Shown here piece after piece: positions 29,565 to 41,129 of a stretch of DNA of 64,000 nt. Source of the stretch: Euglena gracilis (lineage: Eukaryota > Euglenida > Euglenophyceae > Euglenales); assembly GCA_039621445.1 (NCBI GenBank), contig CP154957.1, positions 16,872,595-16,936,594 on the forward strand. The letters run 5' to 3'. Position numbers and translations under genes: made by a program. Below the pieces are notes generated by a model, which saw only the letters and a list, made by a program, of their open reading frames with translations, had not been told where the DNA came from and made no database searches. How positions within the stretch are numbered: the first letter of the stretch is position 1; each line of letters starts with the position of its first letter.

Positions 29565-32500
29565 TGCCTTCATGTGATGGTGTTCCATGACTATCGGAAT
29601 CACAAAGCTCCTGTAATTTTGGAAGTGGAGAAGGATGGCAAGTGTGGTGCCAGTCAAAAGGTGTTCCACTTGTGATGAACCCGGGAAATGAGTGTTAAAG
29701 TGGTTGACACCTGGGAATCACCTTAGTCATTGAGAATTGAAATTGGAAAACGTCAAAATAAATTGAACATAAGGATTGTTCATGTTTTTTTCATTCCCGT
29801 CTCGGAATCCAAGAAAAGGACTTACCATCACCCCCCTAAATGACACCCCTCTGAAGTGGTCAGGATCGTGGCAGAACATCCTTCAAATCGTGAATGGGGC
29901 CCACCAGTCGAACCGTAAGGCATTCATTGAGTTGCAAAGCAGGCAAAAAAAAGGTGGCAAGAGTGCATTTTGGGTATGACCAGTGCACTCAGCAAGTGAT
30001 GTGAAGGAAACAAAGGAAAGTGGACAGAAGGAGTGAGTTTTGCTCATTTCATTTGCCTTGATTAGTACCCCCCTCCCCCAACTGGTCCTCCGGGGTCCGA
30101 GCAAGACACAAATGGGGTTTTTGGGGGGGTAATGTAGGGTGGTGACTGAAATTTCCGACCCCTGACATTTCACGATTTTTTACTTTTCTTTCAGACCACT
30201 AGCCAATAGTAGGGTGTTGACTGAAATTTCCGGACCCTGAAATTTCACGAAATTTCACGATTTTTTACTTTTCTTTCTGACCACTTTTCACGAATGTCAC
30301 CACCTAGGGTAATGGTATTTAAATTGAACCATTCCTCCCCCCCCATTTGGCTAATGCCCAAGCTCCTTCAGACCATTGGACAATTTGGGGGGGGGGGAAC
30401 AATTAAGGGGGGGGGGTGGGCTCGAGGACCCCAGCTGCCCCCTAGTTTTTTCCCTATGCAAATTGATTGATTTTGGTTGATTTTTTTTGTCCTTTTTGTG
30501 GATTTGCCAAAATTGGCTGGTCTTGTCCCAAACTTTTTAGGAGAGCCTCAATTGTGAAACGAGCCCTTTCTTTCCTTCCCCCAAGTGTTCCTTCGCTGCT
30601 GTGTAGGAGAAAGATGAGTCGAAGGAAAAGATGAAGAGCTTTGTTTCCGAAGAGAAAGCAAAGATTGCAGCAGAGAGGCGGATGAGGATGGAAGCTCGAA
30701 TCCAGGTGGAAGTGTTGCGAAGTTTGATTGAATGAACATTAGCTCAAGCCAGATTTTTGAACCTTTGTTGCTGACTGACTGATTTCTGGACCTTATTTTA
30801 GAGGCCCCTGGATCCTATCCCCCCCCCGCTTTGTGGAAATGTGATAAACATATCTGAGTAGTTTTGGGGGGGGGGTCTTTGGCCAGAAACTTGGGGGTTT
30901 TGTCCAATAGTGCCACTGTCCCTAAGTTCTGTGGGCACCAAGCGAAAGGTCTTGGCAAAAGGTCTTGCTTGAATGGCAAATTAATATGTCAGATTTTTGG
31001 AATACACGATCGCTGAATGAGCTCTGTGCATTATGGCTGAATTCTGTGGCCATTTGTCAAAATCCCTCGAGAAGAGCTTTCAATTGATGGGTAAAATGGC
31101 ATCATAAGTGTGAAATCTACCAATTTGATCGGTGACCAATTCGGAACAAAGTCACCCAAAAGTGTCCCAAACGTGGGTATTTGGGGCAAAATTGTCCGTG
31201 ATTCCTCAGGCGTCGGTTCGGGCGTTAAGCCGGTGCCCAAGACACAGTTCTTGATGTAGATTTCGAGATTTACCATTCATTTTTCGTAAAACTGCCGTGG
31301 CCTTCCGGCCTGGCCGTTTGGTCGGCAAAGTCCTGGTCGGTGGTCCTGGTCGGTGGCAAGGGGGGGGGGGGGCGGGAAAGTCGGCGGAATGAAAAAACTC
31401 CAATGACCTCACAGTCATGTTTGCTAACTTTAAACCCCGCCATGAAAATGCTCTCCGGCTGTCCCAAATTCTTTGAAAATGGATCTTCTAGAAACAGCCA
31501 CCGGCGGCATTTTTTTTTTCCTGATCCAGGAGGGGGTATCATGGGGGGGGTACCATTCGTGGGAGGGGGCATGCAAAATCCCATGGGCAGGAAATCCCCC
31601 CCCAATGAATGACACCAGGTTTTGAGGGTGTTCCCCCCGCATCCCCCCCCCCCTGCGTCCCCCCCAGGTCCCCCCCGCGTCCTAGATTTTGGCCGAGCAA
31701 TTCTTTTTGTTCGGCCAAAGGAAAAAAAATACATACAAATGGGTGACGTTGGCAAAGCCATGTGGGAATAGTTTCCCCCCTCCCATCACGCCACCCCCCC
31801 CCCCACCCCACACCGAACCACCCCCTTAGAACTGAGCTCTTTGCAAGGTCGACACGGGGCAATCGGCGGCCCCCAGGGCTTTATTTCAGCCCAGTGATTT
31901 CCTTTCATTCCCGGCCATTTTGGAGATGGATTTTTGATCCAAAAACAGCCAAAACATTTCATGGCCCAAAAATAGCAAAAGGGCTGCACCCTGCCCTCCT
32001 CCCGGTAGTGTCCCCCTCCCCGATGCTTTGTTTTAGGTTCCTGGCCATTTTAAATTCCCATGAAAATTCCCCAAATTTCCAGCGATTTTGGTGGTTTTTG
32101 CAACGGCGCAGATCACCCGAGAATCCCTCCTTGAAAGAGGCACCCGAGAGAACTTCTTGTGGTCTTTCTCCACAACCAGTGGGCGTTTTTTTTTCAGCTG
32201 ATCCAAGTCTCGGGACACTTCTCCCCCCTCAGTGAAGCATCTTTGACCTAGAAAGGTGTATCTTGGCTTTAACATTCACAAATGAAGCCTTCTTTGCTTA
32301 TTGCCTCTCTTTTCTTTGGCCAGTTATGAGGGAGAAAGGATTGGGATGGCAGGCTTGAAGGATCCTGCACACTTGTTGGTGAGTATGGATATGGCCGGCT
32401 ATTTTTGTCTGAACCCCTTGAGAATTCCCCCCTCTTGATTTTGAATATTTCTTCTAATAATATTGACATATTTTCTGAAAGAAACACAATCCTACCAACA

Positions 32501-32632
32501 AATTGACCACCTCTCAAGGCACAGTTTGCTGGCCTTGCACCTCAAATTGAATGTGATTCAGTGACTTCAAAGGAACGGAAGCGACATCTTTGGGATGAGA
32601 CTCACAATCGCCGAGATGCAAGTGTGCTTTGA
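29565..32632 (+). CDS. proposed five-exon gene, function unknown
   Basis: Five splice-bounded pieces join in consistent phase: 29565-29660 (32 codons, CLHVMVFHDYRNHKAP...), 29875-29973 (33 codons, ends GKSAFW|GTATGA), 30607-30705 (33 codons, EKDESKEKMKSFVSEEKAKI then ARIQ), 32112-32161 (ITRESLLERGTRENFL plus two bases), 32324-32378 (YEGERIGMAGLKDPAHLL|GTGAGT), 32525-32632 (FAGLAPQIECDSVTSKERK to ASVL, TGA). That is six pieces if 32112-32161 is real; it is the weakest. Exons 1-3 begin and end in phase 0, and each runs into a stop soon after its donor, as expected of true donors. The product is a basic, helical-looking C-terminal half of about 170 residues, with a probable coiled coil in exon 3. 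I recognise no family. Upstream exons were not found. Confidence 0.5.
30160..30300. repeat. tandem duplicate GACTGAAATTTCCGACCCCTG
   Basis: GGTGACTGAAATTTCCGACC with a TTTCACGATTTTTTACTTTT tail is repeated twice (about 30140 and 30215) inside an intron of the proposed gene. Confidence 0.65.
30840..31240 (-). repeat. interspersed repeat family K, copy 4 (reverse)
   Basis: GATAAACATATCTGAGTAG, GGCACCAAGCGAAAGGTCTT, CCCTCGAGAAGAGCTTTCAA and GTGATTCCTCAGGCGTCGGT follow K order in reverse. It lies in an intron of the 29.5-32.6 kb model. Confidence 0.7.
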
Positions 32633-32639
32633 CTGCATG

Positions 32640-33500
32640 CAGCTTTTACACAACAAATATGCAGAAAAATGCAAAAAAAAATAATTCCAAGCTGTAATCC
32701 CATTTGTCTTTTTGGATGGACCCAGAAAATTTTCTGGTTCCCCATCCCCCACTCCAAATTTTTGCCCAGAATGTTGAGCAAAGTTGGAATGGGGTCATGG
32801 AACAGTTGATCAGACAACAATTTTCTGCCCAATCCTGCGTGCTCTGTCTGCCTTTGCGTGCTCCCTGTGGACTTTTTGGACCAGGTGGACATTTTTTTTT
32901 AATTTCAGGACCGTTTGGAGTGTGCGTTACCCCCCCCCCCCCGTAATAAGTACACGGGTGCGCGCATTTTATGGACGTAGTTTCGGACCCCAAGGGGTGC
33001 GCATTAATTAGGGCAGTGCGCACTTTTTAGGACAAAGCCGAAAATACTCACGTTTCCCCCACTCTTTTTCAATTTTCCCCCTATTTTGTGATTTCAAGCT
33101 ATGAGTCAAGTGATTATGTGTCAAATTTGGGCTTGGACGATAGAAATATTTGGTTTGAGAAAGACAATTCTGAGAATTGTGTGTGCTTTCCAACCTGATA
33201 TCTGACCGTGATTTCTCTTTTGGGGGGGGGGCGCACTCTCTTTTTGGGGAGGTAGTTTCGGACCCTTGGAGGGTGCGCACTTATTAGGGCACTGCGCACA
33301 ATTAGGGCACTGCGCACTTATAAGGGAGGGGAAGTTTACATTCTTCTGTTTTTGTGTTTTTGTTGAGTTCTGAGTTTTTTTTTGTGTTTTTGTGTTTCTG
33401 AGTTCTTACACCATTTATGAGGAATGTTGAACAAACAATGCTCACATACTGTGTCTTTTTTTTTTGAAGAAAGGCGGCCCAATGTCAAAAAAATAAACGG
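32640..33500. other. intergenic, GTGCGCA repeats
   Basis: GTGCGCGCATTTTATGGACG (32955), GGTGCGCATTAATTAGGGCA (32993), and GGGTGCGCACTTATTAGGGC with ACTGCGCAC (33268-33312) are short repeats of a GTGCGCA/TTAGGGC type. No gene. Confidence 0.45.
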
Positions 33501-33559
33501 GAGACTGAAAGGTAGGGGATCCCATCCCGGAGAACCCCCCCCCCCCCCCGTCTGATACC

Positions 33560-33990
33560 AACCCCCTGGCGACGGAGGTTAGGCAGTACGGGGGGGGGGG
33601 CAGTGGACTCCCCAGTGAACTTCACCGGTGAACGTTCATCGGGGGGGGGGTGCTTTCAGGTGAACTTCACCATTTTGATGGTTGGGGGTGAAATTCTGAT
33701 GGGTGAGTTTTTGATGCTTTTCCTCTCAAAACGGTCATTTTGAGGTTGATGTTGATGGAATTTTATCGAAATTTCCCAAAACTTGCCCAGGATGTCATTT
33801 TTGGCCATTTTTGGCCCAAAATGTGCTCTTGTTCACCGGTGAAGTTTCGCTGTTGGGTTAGGCGGGGGGGGGGGTGTCCGCCCCCCCCCCCCCCCCGGGG
33901 AATTTTCTAACGGTGAACTTCACCTAGGGGGGGTGGGAGGGGGTCCAGAACCCAAAAGTTCACCGCCTGATCTCCCACGCCACGTGCTGA
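33560..33990. repeat. family G block
   Basis: GAACTTCACCGGTGAACGTTC (33618), GTTTTGATGGTTGGGGGTGA (33674) and GTTCACCGCCTGATCTCC (33957) in the same order as 23515-23830. Confidence 0.7.
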
Positions 33991-34039
33991 GCTCTTTTGC
34001 TGCTTGATGGTGCCCAAGGCATCAGATGTTTGAGGCATG

Positions 34040-34265
34040 TGGTTACTGACAGCCCAGCCACCGAGCCCGCCCGGCAGCCTGGCCTGGCCCAGTCCGGCGG
34101 GCGGGCCCAGCATCCGGCAGCCTGGCCCGGCCCGGCCCACCTCGGCCCGGCAGCCTGGCTCGACCTAGTGGGCTGGCCTGGCCCAGCGGCTCCAGCCTTG
34201 GCCTGGCAGGCCCGGCAACCCAGCTCAGCCCGGCCTAGTGGCCCAGTGGCCTGGGACTTTTGGAA
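34040..34265. repeat. GGCCCGGCAGCCTGGC-type GC-rich tandem
   Basis: Degenerate 8-20 bp repeats of CCCGGCAGCCTGGCC over about 220 bases, ending abruptly at CTGGGACTTTTGG. Open in several frames because of composition. Confidence 0.6.
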
Positions 34266-34309
34266 CCCAAAATACGACTAACACAGGTTGTATGGGGCCT
34301 GGCTTTTTT

Positions 34310-35265
34310 TGGTGATCTAAGGGCTTGATTTTAGGTCCCCAGTGATTTCCTTCAATTGGCCACCATTTTGGAGATATTTTGTAAAAAAATTAATTGATTT
34401 TGGGGATATATTGTTTTTTTTCGACCCCGAACTGGCCCAAGAAACAGCAAGAAAGTCAAAAAGGTTAAATATGCAGTATTTGGAGTCGGACCGTTTTAGA
34501 ATGGCCATAGCTTGGGTTTAGGGAGTTGCTGAAGAAAAATTGACCCCACCCCCGGGGTCCAGCCAGCCAGAAGCTTTTTTCCAGCCACGTATCCCCCCTC
34601 CCCCTGTCGATGAGTTCATTTATTTCCTGCCGCTTAAAGGGCAAGGTTTGCCGTTCCTTTTTTTATTCAAAAAAAAACAATTTTTTCTTCTTCAAAAAAC
34701 AACCATAAAAATGTTTTAAATATTTTTAAAAATAATTAAAAAGTTATTGGGGGTTTTTGGGGAATTTTTTTTGAAATTTTCCAGGAAAAGTCATTGGCAG
34801 GATCCACTTTTTTTGCAGCTCATTTCTCAGATTTCATCAGACAATGAGGAGTGAACTCTCTTAAAGAATGTGCCATGCCTTGCTACACTTGATCCGACAC
34901 TTGGGGGGTTGCTTTTGAATGGCGGCCATCCTATATCAACAAAAACAAATATGTCATGTTATGTTTTTTTGGATTCCCCCCCAAAAGGCCCATTTTTCAA
35001 GGAAACCACAAGAAAATCTGCATTTTCAAAAACATTTGTTTCTTATGGCGTTTTCTTTTTGGTGACAAACATGCTTTTTTGTGTCAAAACAAAAAAGACG
35101 CCCACCCTGCTGACGGGGTCAGTGAACAAACAGAAGCCCCGCCGTTCCGCAGAAGGAAACTCCGAGACATCGCAGCCGCCCCTCTTCCTCACGAATAAGG
35201 CAAGGAACAAAGAAAGTTCCTGCAGGGCCCATAGTGGGCTCCCCGACTTAGAGTGGGGGGGGGGG
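34310..35265. other. B-unit fragment then unique AT-rich DNA
   Basis: 34320-34400 is a B tail unit (TTTAGGTCCCCAGTGATTTCC, TTTTGGAGATATTTTG). 34600-35240 is mostly unique with T/A-runs. A plus frame at 34870-35230 is open but has no splice or motif support. Confidence 0.35.
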
Positions 35266-35267
35266 GT

Positions 35268-35385
35268 TCTGGGTAGTCGACCGACTAGTCGGTCGACTAG
35301 TTCACCGACTACTAGTCGACCGACTAGTCGGTGGGGGGAACTGGGTAGTCGGTCGACTAGTCGACCGACTACCCACTCTAATGTA
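35268..35385. repeat. family H array, GTCGACCGACTAGTCGG
   Basis: TAGTCGACCGACTAGTCGGT and its own reverse complement alternate, with a GGGGGAACTGG spacer. Almost the whole stretch is self-complementary. Similar arrays flank both large minisatellites (37360-37405 and 39585-39660). Confidence 0.8.
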
Positions 35386-35429
35386 CTAAAAGGGGGGGTC
35401 ACCGACTTTTTAAGCCCCCCCCCCCCCGC

Positions 35430-37224
35430 AAAAATTGTGTTGCCGAACCGTTTTGGAAGCGAATCCCTTTTGCTGCTCAACTGTCCCAGGGCCCCAAAAT
35501 AACAAAATCCCCTGTGCTGCCGGACCGTTTTGGAAGCGAGTCCCTTTTGCTGCTCAACTGTCCCAGGGCCCCAAAATAACAAAGTCCCTTGTGTAGCCGA
35601 ACCGTTTTGGAAGCGAATCCCTTTTGCTGCTCAACTGTCCCAGGGCCCCAAAATAACAAAATCCCTTGTGTAGCCGAACCGTTTTGGAAGGGAATCCCTT
35701 TTGCTGCTCAACTGTCCCAGGGCCCCAAAATAATAAAATCCCTTGTGCTGCCGAACCGTTTTGGAAGCGAATCCCTTTCGCTGCTCAACTGTCCCAGGGC
35801 CCCAAAATAACAAAATCCCCTGTGCTGCCGAACCGTTTTGGAAGCGAGTCCCTTTTGCTGCTCAACTGTCCCAGGGCCCCAAAAGAACAAAATCCCTTGT
35901 GTAGCCGAACCGTTTTGGAAGCGAATCCCTTTTGCTGCTCAACTGTCCCAGGGCCCCAAAATAACAAAATCCCCTGTGCTGCCGAACCGTTTTGGAAGCG
36001 AATCCCTTTTGCTGCTCAACTGTCCCAGGGCCCCAAAATAACAAAATCCCCTGTGCTGCCGAACCGTTTTGGAAGCGAGTCCCTTTTGCTGCTCAACTGT
36101 CCCAGGGCCCCAAAATAACAAAATCCCTTGTGTAGCCGAACCGTTTTGGAAGCGAATCCCTTTTGCTGCTCAACTGTCCCAGGGCCCCAAAATAACAAAA
36201 TCCCCTGTGCTGCCGAACCGTTTTGGAAGCGAGTCCCTTTTGCTGCTCAACTGTCCCAGGGCCCCAAAATAACAAAATCCCCTGTGCTGCCGAACCGTTT
36301 TGGAAGCGAGTCCCTTTTGCTGCTCAACTGTCCCAGGGCCCCAAAATAACAAAATCCCTTGTGCTGCCGAACCGTTTTGGAAGCGAATCCCTTTTGCTGC
36401 TCAACTGTCCCAGGGCCCCAAAATAACAAAATCCCTTGTGCTGCCGAACCGTTTTGGAAGCGAATCCCTTTTGCTGCTCAACTGTCCCAGGGCCCCAAAA
36501 TAACAAAATCCCCTGTGCTGCCGAACCATTTTGGAAGCGAGTCCCTTTTGCTGCTCAACTGTCCCAGGGCCCCAAAATAACAAAATCCCTTGTGTAGCCG
36601 AACCGTTTTGGAAGCGAATCCCTTTTGCTGCTCAACTGTCCCAGGGCCCCAAAATAACAAAATCCCCTGTGCTGCCGAACCGTTTTGGAAGCGAATCCCT
36701 TTTGCTGCTCAACTGTCCCAGGGCCCCAAAATAACAAAATCCCCTGTGCTGCCGAACCGTTTTGGAAGCGAGTCCCTTTTGCTGCTCAACTGTCCCAGGG
36801 CCCCAAAATAACAAAATCCCTTGTGTAGCCGAACCGTTTTGGAAGCGAATCCCTTTTGCTGCTCAACTGTCCCAGGGCCCCAAAATAACAAAATCCCCTG
36901 TGCTGCCGAACCGTTTTGGAAGCGAATCCCTTTTGCTGCTCAACTGTCCCAGGGCCCCAAAATAACAAAATCCCCTGTGCTGCCGAACCGTTTTGGAAGC
37001 GAGTCCCTTTTGCTGCTCAACTGTCCCAGGGCCCCAAAATAACAAAATCCCTTGTGCTGCCGAACCGTTTTGGAAGCGAATCCCTTTTGCTGCTCAACTG
37101 TCCCAGGGCCCCAAAATAACAAAATCCCCTGTGCTGCCGAACCGTTTTGGAAGCGAGTCCCTTTTGCTGCTCAACTGTCCCAGGGCCCCAAAATAACAAA
37201 ATCCCTTGTGCTGCCGAACCGTTT
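35430..37224. repeat. 77-bp minisatellite, about 23 copies
   Basis: The unit includes TGCTGCCGAACCGTTTTGGA, AGCGAATCCCTTTTGCTGCT, CAACTGTCCCAGGGCCCCAA and AATAACAAAATCCC. Copies differ at a few fixed sites (TTGTGTAG / TTGTGCTG / CCTGTGCTG and GCGAATCCC / GCGAGTCCC). The order TTGTGTAG-GAAT, CCTGTGCTG-GAAT, CCTGTGCTG-GAGT recurs, making a 231-bp higher-order unit. Because 77 is not a multiple of three, the 60-150 codon ORFs on both strands are artefacts. The array stops cleanly at ACCGTTTATGAAAC. Confidence 0.95.
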
Positions 37225-37534
37225 ATGAAACAAAAGGGATGTTTTGACAACTTTGAAGGCTTCAGACCTGTTTTCTTTCAAATTCTAGTCCAAAACAAGT
37301 CAAATCAATGTTGGGGCGGGGGGCTTAAAAGGTCGGTGACCCCCCCTTTTGGTACATTAGAGTGGGTAGTCGGTCGACTAGTCGACCGACTAGTCGACCG
37401 ACTACCCAGAACCAGGTTTTGAATAGTGCTGAGCTCTTGATAAGCGCGCACCCACCCCTTCATTGAACCCCTCCATACACACCGGCCCACTCCATGGAGC
37501 TCTTTTGCCGGAAATGCATGGGTTTTGTGCCAGA
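37225..37534. other. spacer between the two tandem arrays
   Basis: Contains GGCTTAAAAGGTCGGTGACC, resembling 35385-35415, then a family H palindrome at 37363-37405, then unique sequence. Confidence 0.5.
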
Positions 37535-38795
37535 AACAGGGCGCCGGTGGGTCGAAAAACGCTCGTTTTCGGCTCAAAAACAGTTTTTCTGGGTCCGGGA
37601 GGCCAAAAAACATCGTTTCGGGCAGCAAAAATTTTTTCGATTTTTTTCGACTTTTTTGACCCGGTTTTGACCCAAAGTCAACGGGTCGGCGGCCCAAAAC
37701 GGGGCGCGGGCGGGTCGAAAAACGCTCGTTTTCGGCTCAAAAACAGTTTTTCTGGGTCCGGGAGGCCAAAAAACATCATTTCGGGCAAAAAAATTTTTTT
37801 TTGATTTTTTTCGACTTTTTTGACCCGGTTTTGACCCAAAGTCAATGGGTCGGCGGCCCAAAACGGGGCGCGGGCGGGTCGAATATAGCTCAAAAACAGT
37901 TTTTCTGGGTCCGGGAGGCCAAAAAAACATCATTTCGGGCAAAAAATTTTTTTTCGATTTTTTTCGACTTTTTTGACCCGATTTTGACCCAAAGTCAATG
38001 GGTCGGCGGCCCAAAACGGGGCGCTGGCGGATCGAAAAACGCTCGTTTTCGGCTCAAAAACAGTTTTTCTGGGTCCGGGAGGCCAAAAAACATCATTTCG
38101 GGCAAAATATTTTTTTTCGATTTTTTTCGACTTTTTTGACCCGATTTTGACCCAAAGTCAATGGGTCGGCGGCCCAAAACGGGGCGCTGGCGGATCGAAA
38201 AACGCTCGTTTTCGGCTCAAAAACAGTTTTTCTGGATCCGGGAGGCCAAAAAACATCATTTCGGGCAAAAAATTTTTTTTCGATTTTTTTCGACTTTTTT
38301 GACCCGGTTTTGACCCAAAGTCAATGGGTCGGCGGCCCAAAACGGGGCGCTGGCGGGTCGAAAAACGCTCGTTTTCGGCTCAAAAACAGTTTTTCTGGGT
38401 CCGGGAGGCCAAAAAACATCATTTCGGGCAAAAAAATTTTTTCGATTTTTTTCGACTTTTTTGACCCGATTTTGACCCAAAGTCAATGGGTCGGCGGCCC
38501 AAAACGGGGCGCTGGCGGATCGAAAAACGCTCGTTTTCGGCTCAAAAACAGTTTTTCTGGGTCCGGGAGGCCAAAAAACATCATTTCGGGCAAAAAAAAT
38601 TTTTCGATTTTTTTCGACTTTTTTGACCCGGTTTTGACCCAAAGTCAATGGGTCGGCGGCCCAAAACGGGGCGCTGGCGGATCGAAAAACGCTCATTTTC
38701 GGCTCAAAAACAGTTTTTCTGGGTCCGGGAGGCCAAAAAACATCATTTCGGGCAAAAAAAAATTTCTCGATTTTTTTCGAGTTTTTTGGCTGAAA
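37535..38795. repeat. tandem repeat of about 162 bp, eight copies (family Q)
   Basis: The unit contains GGGTCGGCGGCCCAAAACGG, GCTCGTTTTCGGCTCAAAAA, TTTTTCTGGGTCCGGGAGGC, ACATCATTTCGGGCAAAAA and TTTTTTGACCCGGTTTTGAC. GGGTCGGCGG recurs near 37684, 37847, 37999, 38162, 38326, 38488 and 38649. Unit length varies by a few bases in the A/T-runs, so frames drift; the 202-215 codon ORFs are artefacts. Degenerate monomers occur at 4380-4745 and 9830-9960. Confidence 0.92.
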
Positions 38796-38799
38796 ACGG

Positions 38800-39565
38800 C
38801 TAAGTCGAACAGTGGAAAAAGTGTACAAAATGGCCAAAAATGGCCCAAATTGGCCAAAAAACGCCCGTATCTCGGGCTGGGCGGGGAGTTGCGGGGAAAC
38901 CAAAATCCCAGTAGATAGAGCGTTCCAAGGGCTTCAATTTAGGTCTCCGGACATTTCCTTTGATTTTGCATCGTTTTCGAGAAATTTTGAAAACATCGAT
39001 TTTTTGACCCCCAACCCCCCGAAAACGGCTATGTCGAACAGAGGGAAAAGTGTACAAAACGGCCATCTACGCCGAAAACGGCCGTATCTCGGGCTGGGCG
39101 GGGAGTTGCGGGGAAATCAAAATACCGGTGGATGGGGCGTTCCAAGGGCTTCAAATTAGGTCTCCGGGCATTTCCTTTGATTTGGCTTCATTTTGGAGAT
39201 ATTTTGAAAATTGACATTTTTTTGGCCGAAATGGCAGAGTCCAAAGGGGGGGGGGGGCTTATCCAGGGGGGGCGGGTAAATCCTACCCAGTTTGGACCCC
39301 TTCGCGCGTGAATAACTCGGGCCTGGCGGGGAGTTGGGGGTCAAACCCAGGTGATTCGGAAACTAGGAATCCAGTCGCTCGCAACTGGAAAAAAAAATTC
39401 CGGGAACCGGGCTGGGGTCATGGTGATAATCCGCGGTTTTCACGGTCTACCCAGAGGGGGGGGGGCCGGGGGAGGGGGGGGGGTCCGACCCCCCACTTTT
39501 CCCTGGTGGTAAGCTTCGCTCTTACTCTAAAGAGATAAGAGCTCAGCGACCCCCCCATACCCAGA
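38800..39565 (-). repeat. interspersed repeat family B, copy 4 (reverse)
   Basis: Two tail units (38910-39010, 39125-39210, each with TTCCAAGGGCTTCAA), then AATAACTCGGGCCTGGCGGG, ATGGTGATAATCCGC and TAAGCTTCGCTCTTA (the GAA hairpin tip in reverse), ending with GAGCTCAGCGACC. Confidence 0.75.
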
Positions 39566-39579
39566 ACCCCCCCCCCCCC

Positions 39580-39690
39580 TTGTACCGACTAGTCGACCGA
39601 CTAGTCGGTCGACTAGTCGGTAGGGCAACTGGGTAGTCGACCGACTAGTCGGTCGACTACCCAGAACCCCCCCCCCCCCCAGTCTAATGT
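39580..39690. repeat. family H array
   Basis: CCGACTAGTCGACCGACTAG, CGGTCGACTAGTCGG and GTAGTCGACCGACTAGTCGG between C-runs. Confidence 0.8.
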
Positions 39691-39839
39691 TTGGGGCCCC
39701 CATAGTGGGCCGGGCTGTTTTTTTTGACGTTGTTTTTTTGTTGCCTTTTTCCAGCCAGCCCAAATTTTCCAGCCGTTTTAGGAGCCTCCCTGGGGGGGGT
39801 CCCAAAGCAATGTCCTGCTGGGGCGAGCTGTGGAATCAC

Positions 39840-40575
39840 AGGAAATTAAATGCTGTTAGACAAGGCGTTCCGGGGCTTGTTTTTCGTTGATGGACATTTC
39901 TTTTGATTTTGCTTCATTTTCGAGATATTTTGAAGTACGATTTTTTGACCTCCAAACCAGCCCAAAATGGCCCCCCAAAAGGCCCAAAATTGTCTGAGAA
40001 TTGACTCTAACTCGGGCTTAGTGAAGAGTTCGGATAAACAAGGAAATGGACGACTGTAAATGTAAAGTATAATTACTGCCTATTTGAACCAAAACATCTT
40101 TTTCGGGCTGGTAGTTGGTTTTGTGAGGGGACGAGATGCAGGGACGCCTTTGAAAACGTCCGTTTTCAATTTGGCAACCGGACGCCCGGGAAGTCAGCTG
40201 GTTCAGTTGACTTGCGAAGTCAATCAGGGGTCCAACAATTATCCTCCAAAATAGGTTAGTAAATCTTTAGAGTAAGGGCGAAGCTCACCACCACAGCAAA
40301 GGGAGGGGTAGTTAATAAAAACGGGCGGATTATCACCATGACCCCGGCCCCGTTCGCGGATTTTTTCGTTTTCAATTGCGAGCCACTGGATGCTGGCTTT
40401 CCAAATCACCTCTGTCAGACCCCCAACTCCCCGCCAGACCCGAGCTATTCAGCCGACAAGGGTCCAGATTTGCCAACCCCCCCCCAGTTTCGACTATGCC
40501 ATTTCGCCGGGGTGAGATTTTCGGTCAATAATTTGATTATTCAAAATTAATAACTCGAAAAAGTGTGTTATCTCC
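39840..40575. repeat. B-family fragments, copy 5
   Basis: 39860-39960 is a tail unit (TTTGATTTTGCTTCATTTTC). 40265-40570 has AAGGGCGAAGCTCACC, GGCGGATTATCACCATGA, GAGCTATTCAGCCGAC and GCCATTTCGCCGGGG. 40000-40255 between them is unique. Confidence 0.65.
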
Positions 40576-40579
40576 CCGA

Positions 40580-41125
40580 AAGTTGGCTGGCTGGGGGGGG
40601 GTGAACAGGCCACCAGAAAATCAAAACTATACAAATACCCGCAAAAAAGCTGCCACGACTGCCAGTTATACCAAAACAAAATCGATTTCCCAAAACTTGA
40701 CCTTGACAGCCCATTTTTGACCAATATCTGCACATTTTTGGCCCACCCTGCAGCTGGACAGGAATTGAAACTCGGCGATGGGGTTGTCATTGATTTTTTT
40801 GCTTCATTGTCGATTTTTTTTAAATTTTTTGAATTTAATTGAATTTTGACTTTTGACGATATAAAAAACAGCCCCCAAAACGCCCCAAATTAGCCACAAA
40901 AACGAGCCGGAACGGGACAAAAAAAAAGCCCGGAACGGCCAGGCATTTCGTCTGCCAAAGCGGCGCACTGGGGGGTGATCGATGGTCTCCAGGGTTACAT
41001 TTGGTCTGGCACACACTTTGGAAATAAGGACGGACACAGCTTTTCACCAACCAACCCAAATTTCCCAGCCTCTGAGCTGGGCCTAGGGGGGAGTTCGTTA
41101 AGTGACGCCCTTTCCTTTAGTTTTG
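40580..41125. other. intergenic or intronic, nothing recognised
   Basis: AT-rich unique sequence with short B-like phrases near 40800-40870 (TTGCTTCATTGTCGA). No supported gene. Confidence 0.35.
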
Positions 41126-41129
41126 GCAG

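Noticed and set aside
32033-32275. Minus-strand ORF with protein-like sequence
   Set aside because: The plus strand offers a phase-consistent exon (32112-32161) within the five-exon model. The minus frame has no matching splice partner, though it remains possible.
35477-37250. Dozens of 60-150 codon ORFs and a possible CRISPR array
   Set aside because: The 77-bp units abut directly with no unique spacers, so this is a minisatellite. The ORFs repeat because the unit repeats.
37574-38918. 202-215 codon ORFs on both strands
   Set aside because: They follow the 162-bp tandem unit and shift frame with its A/T-run length; no motif.
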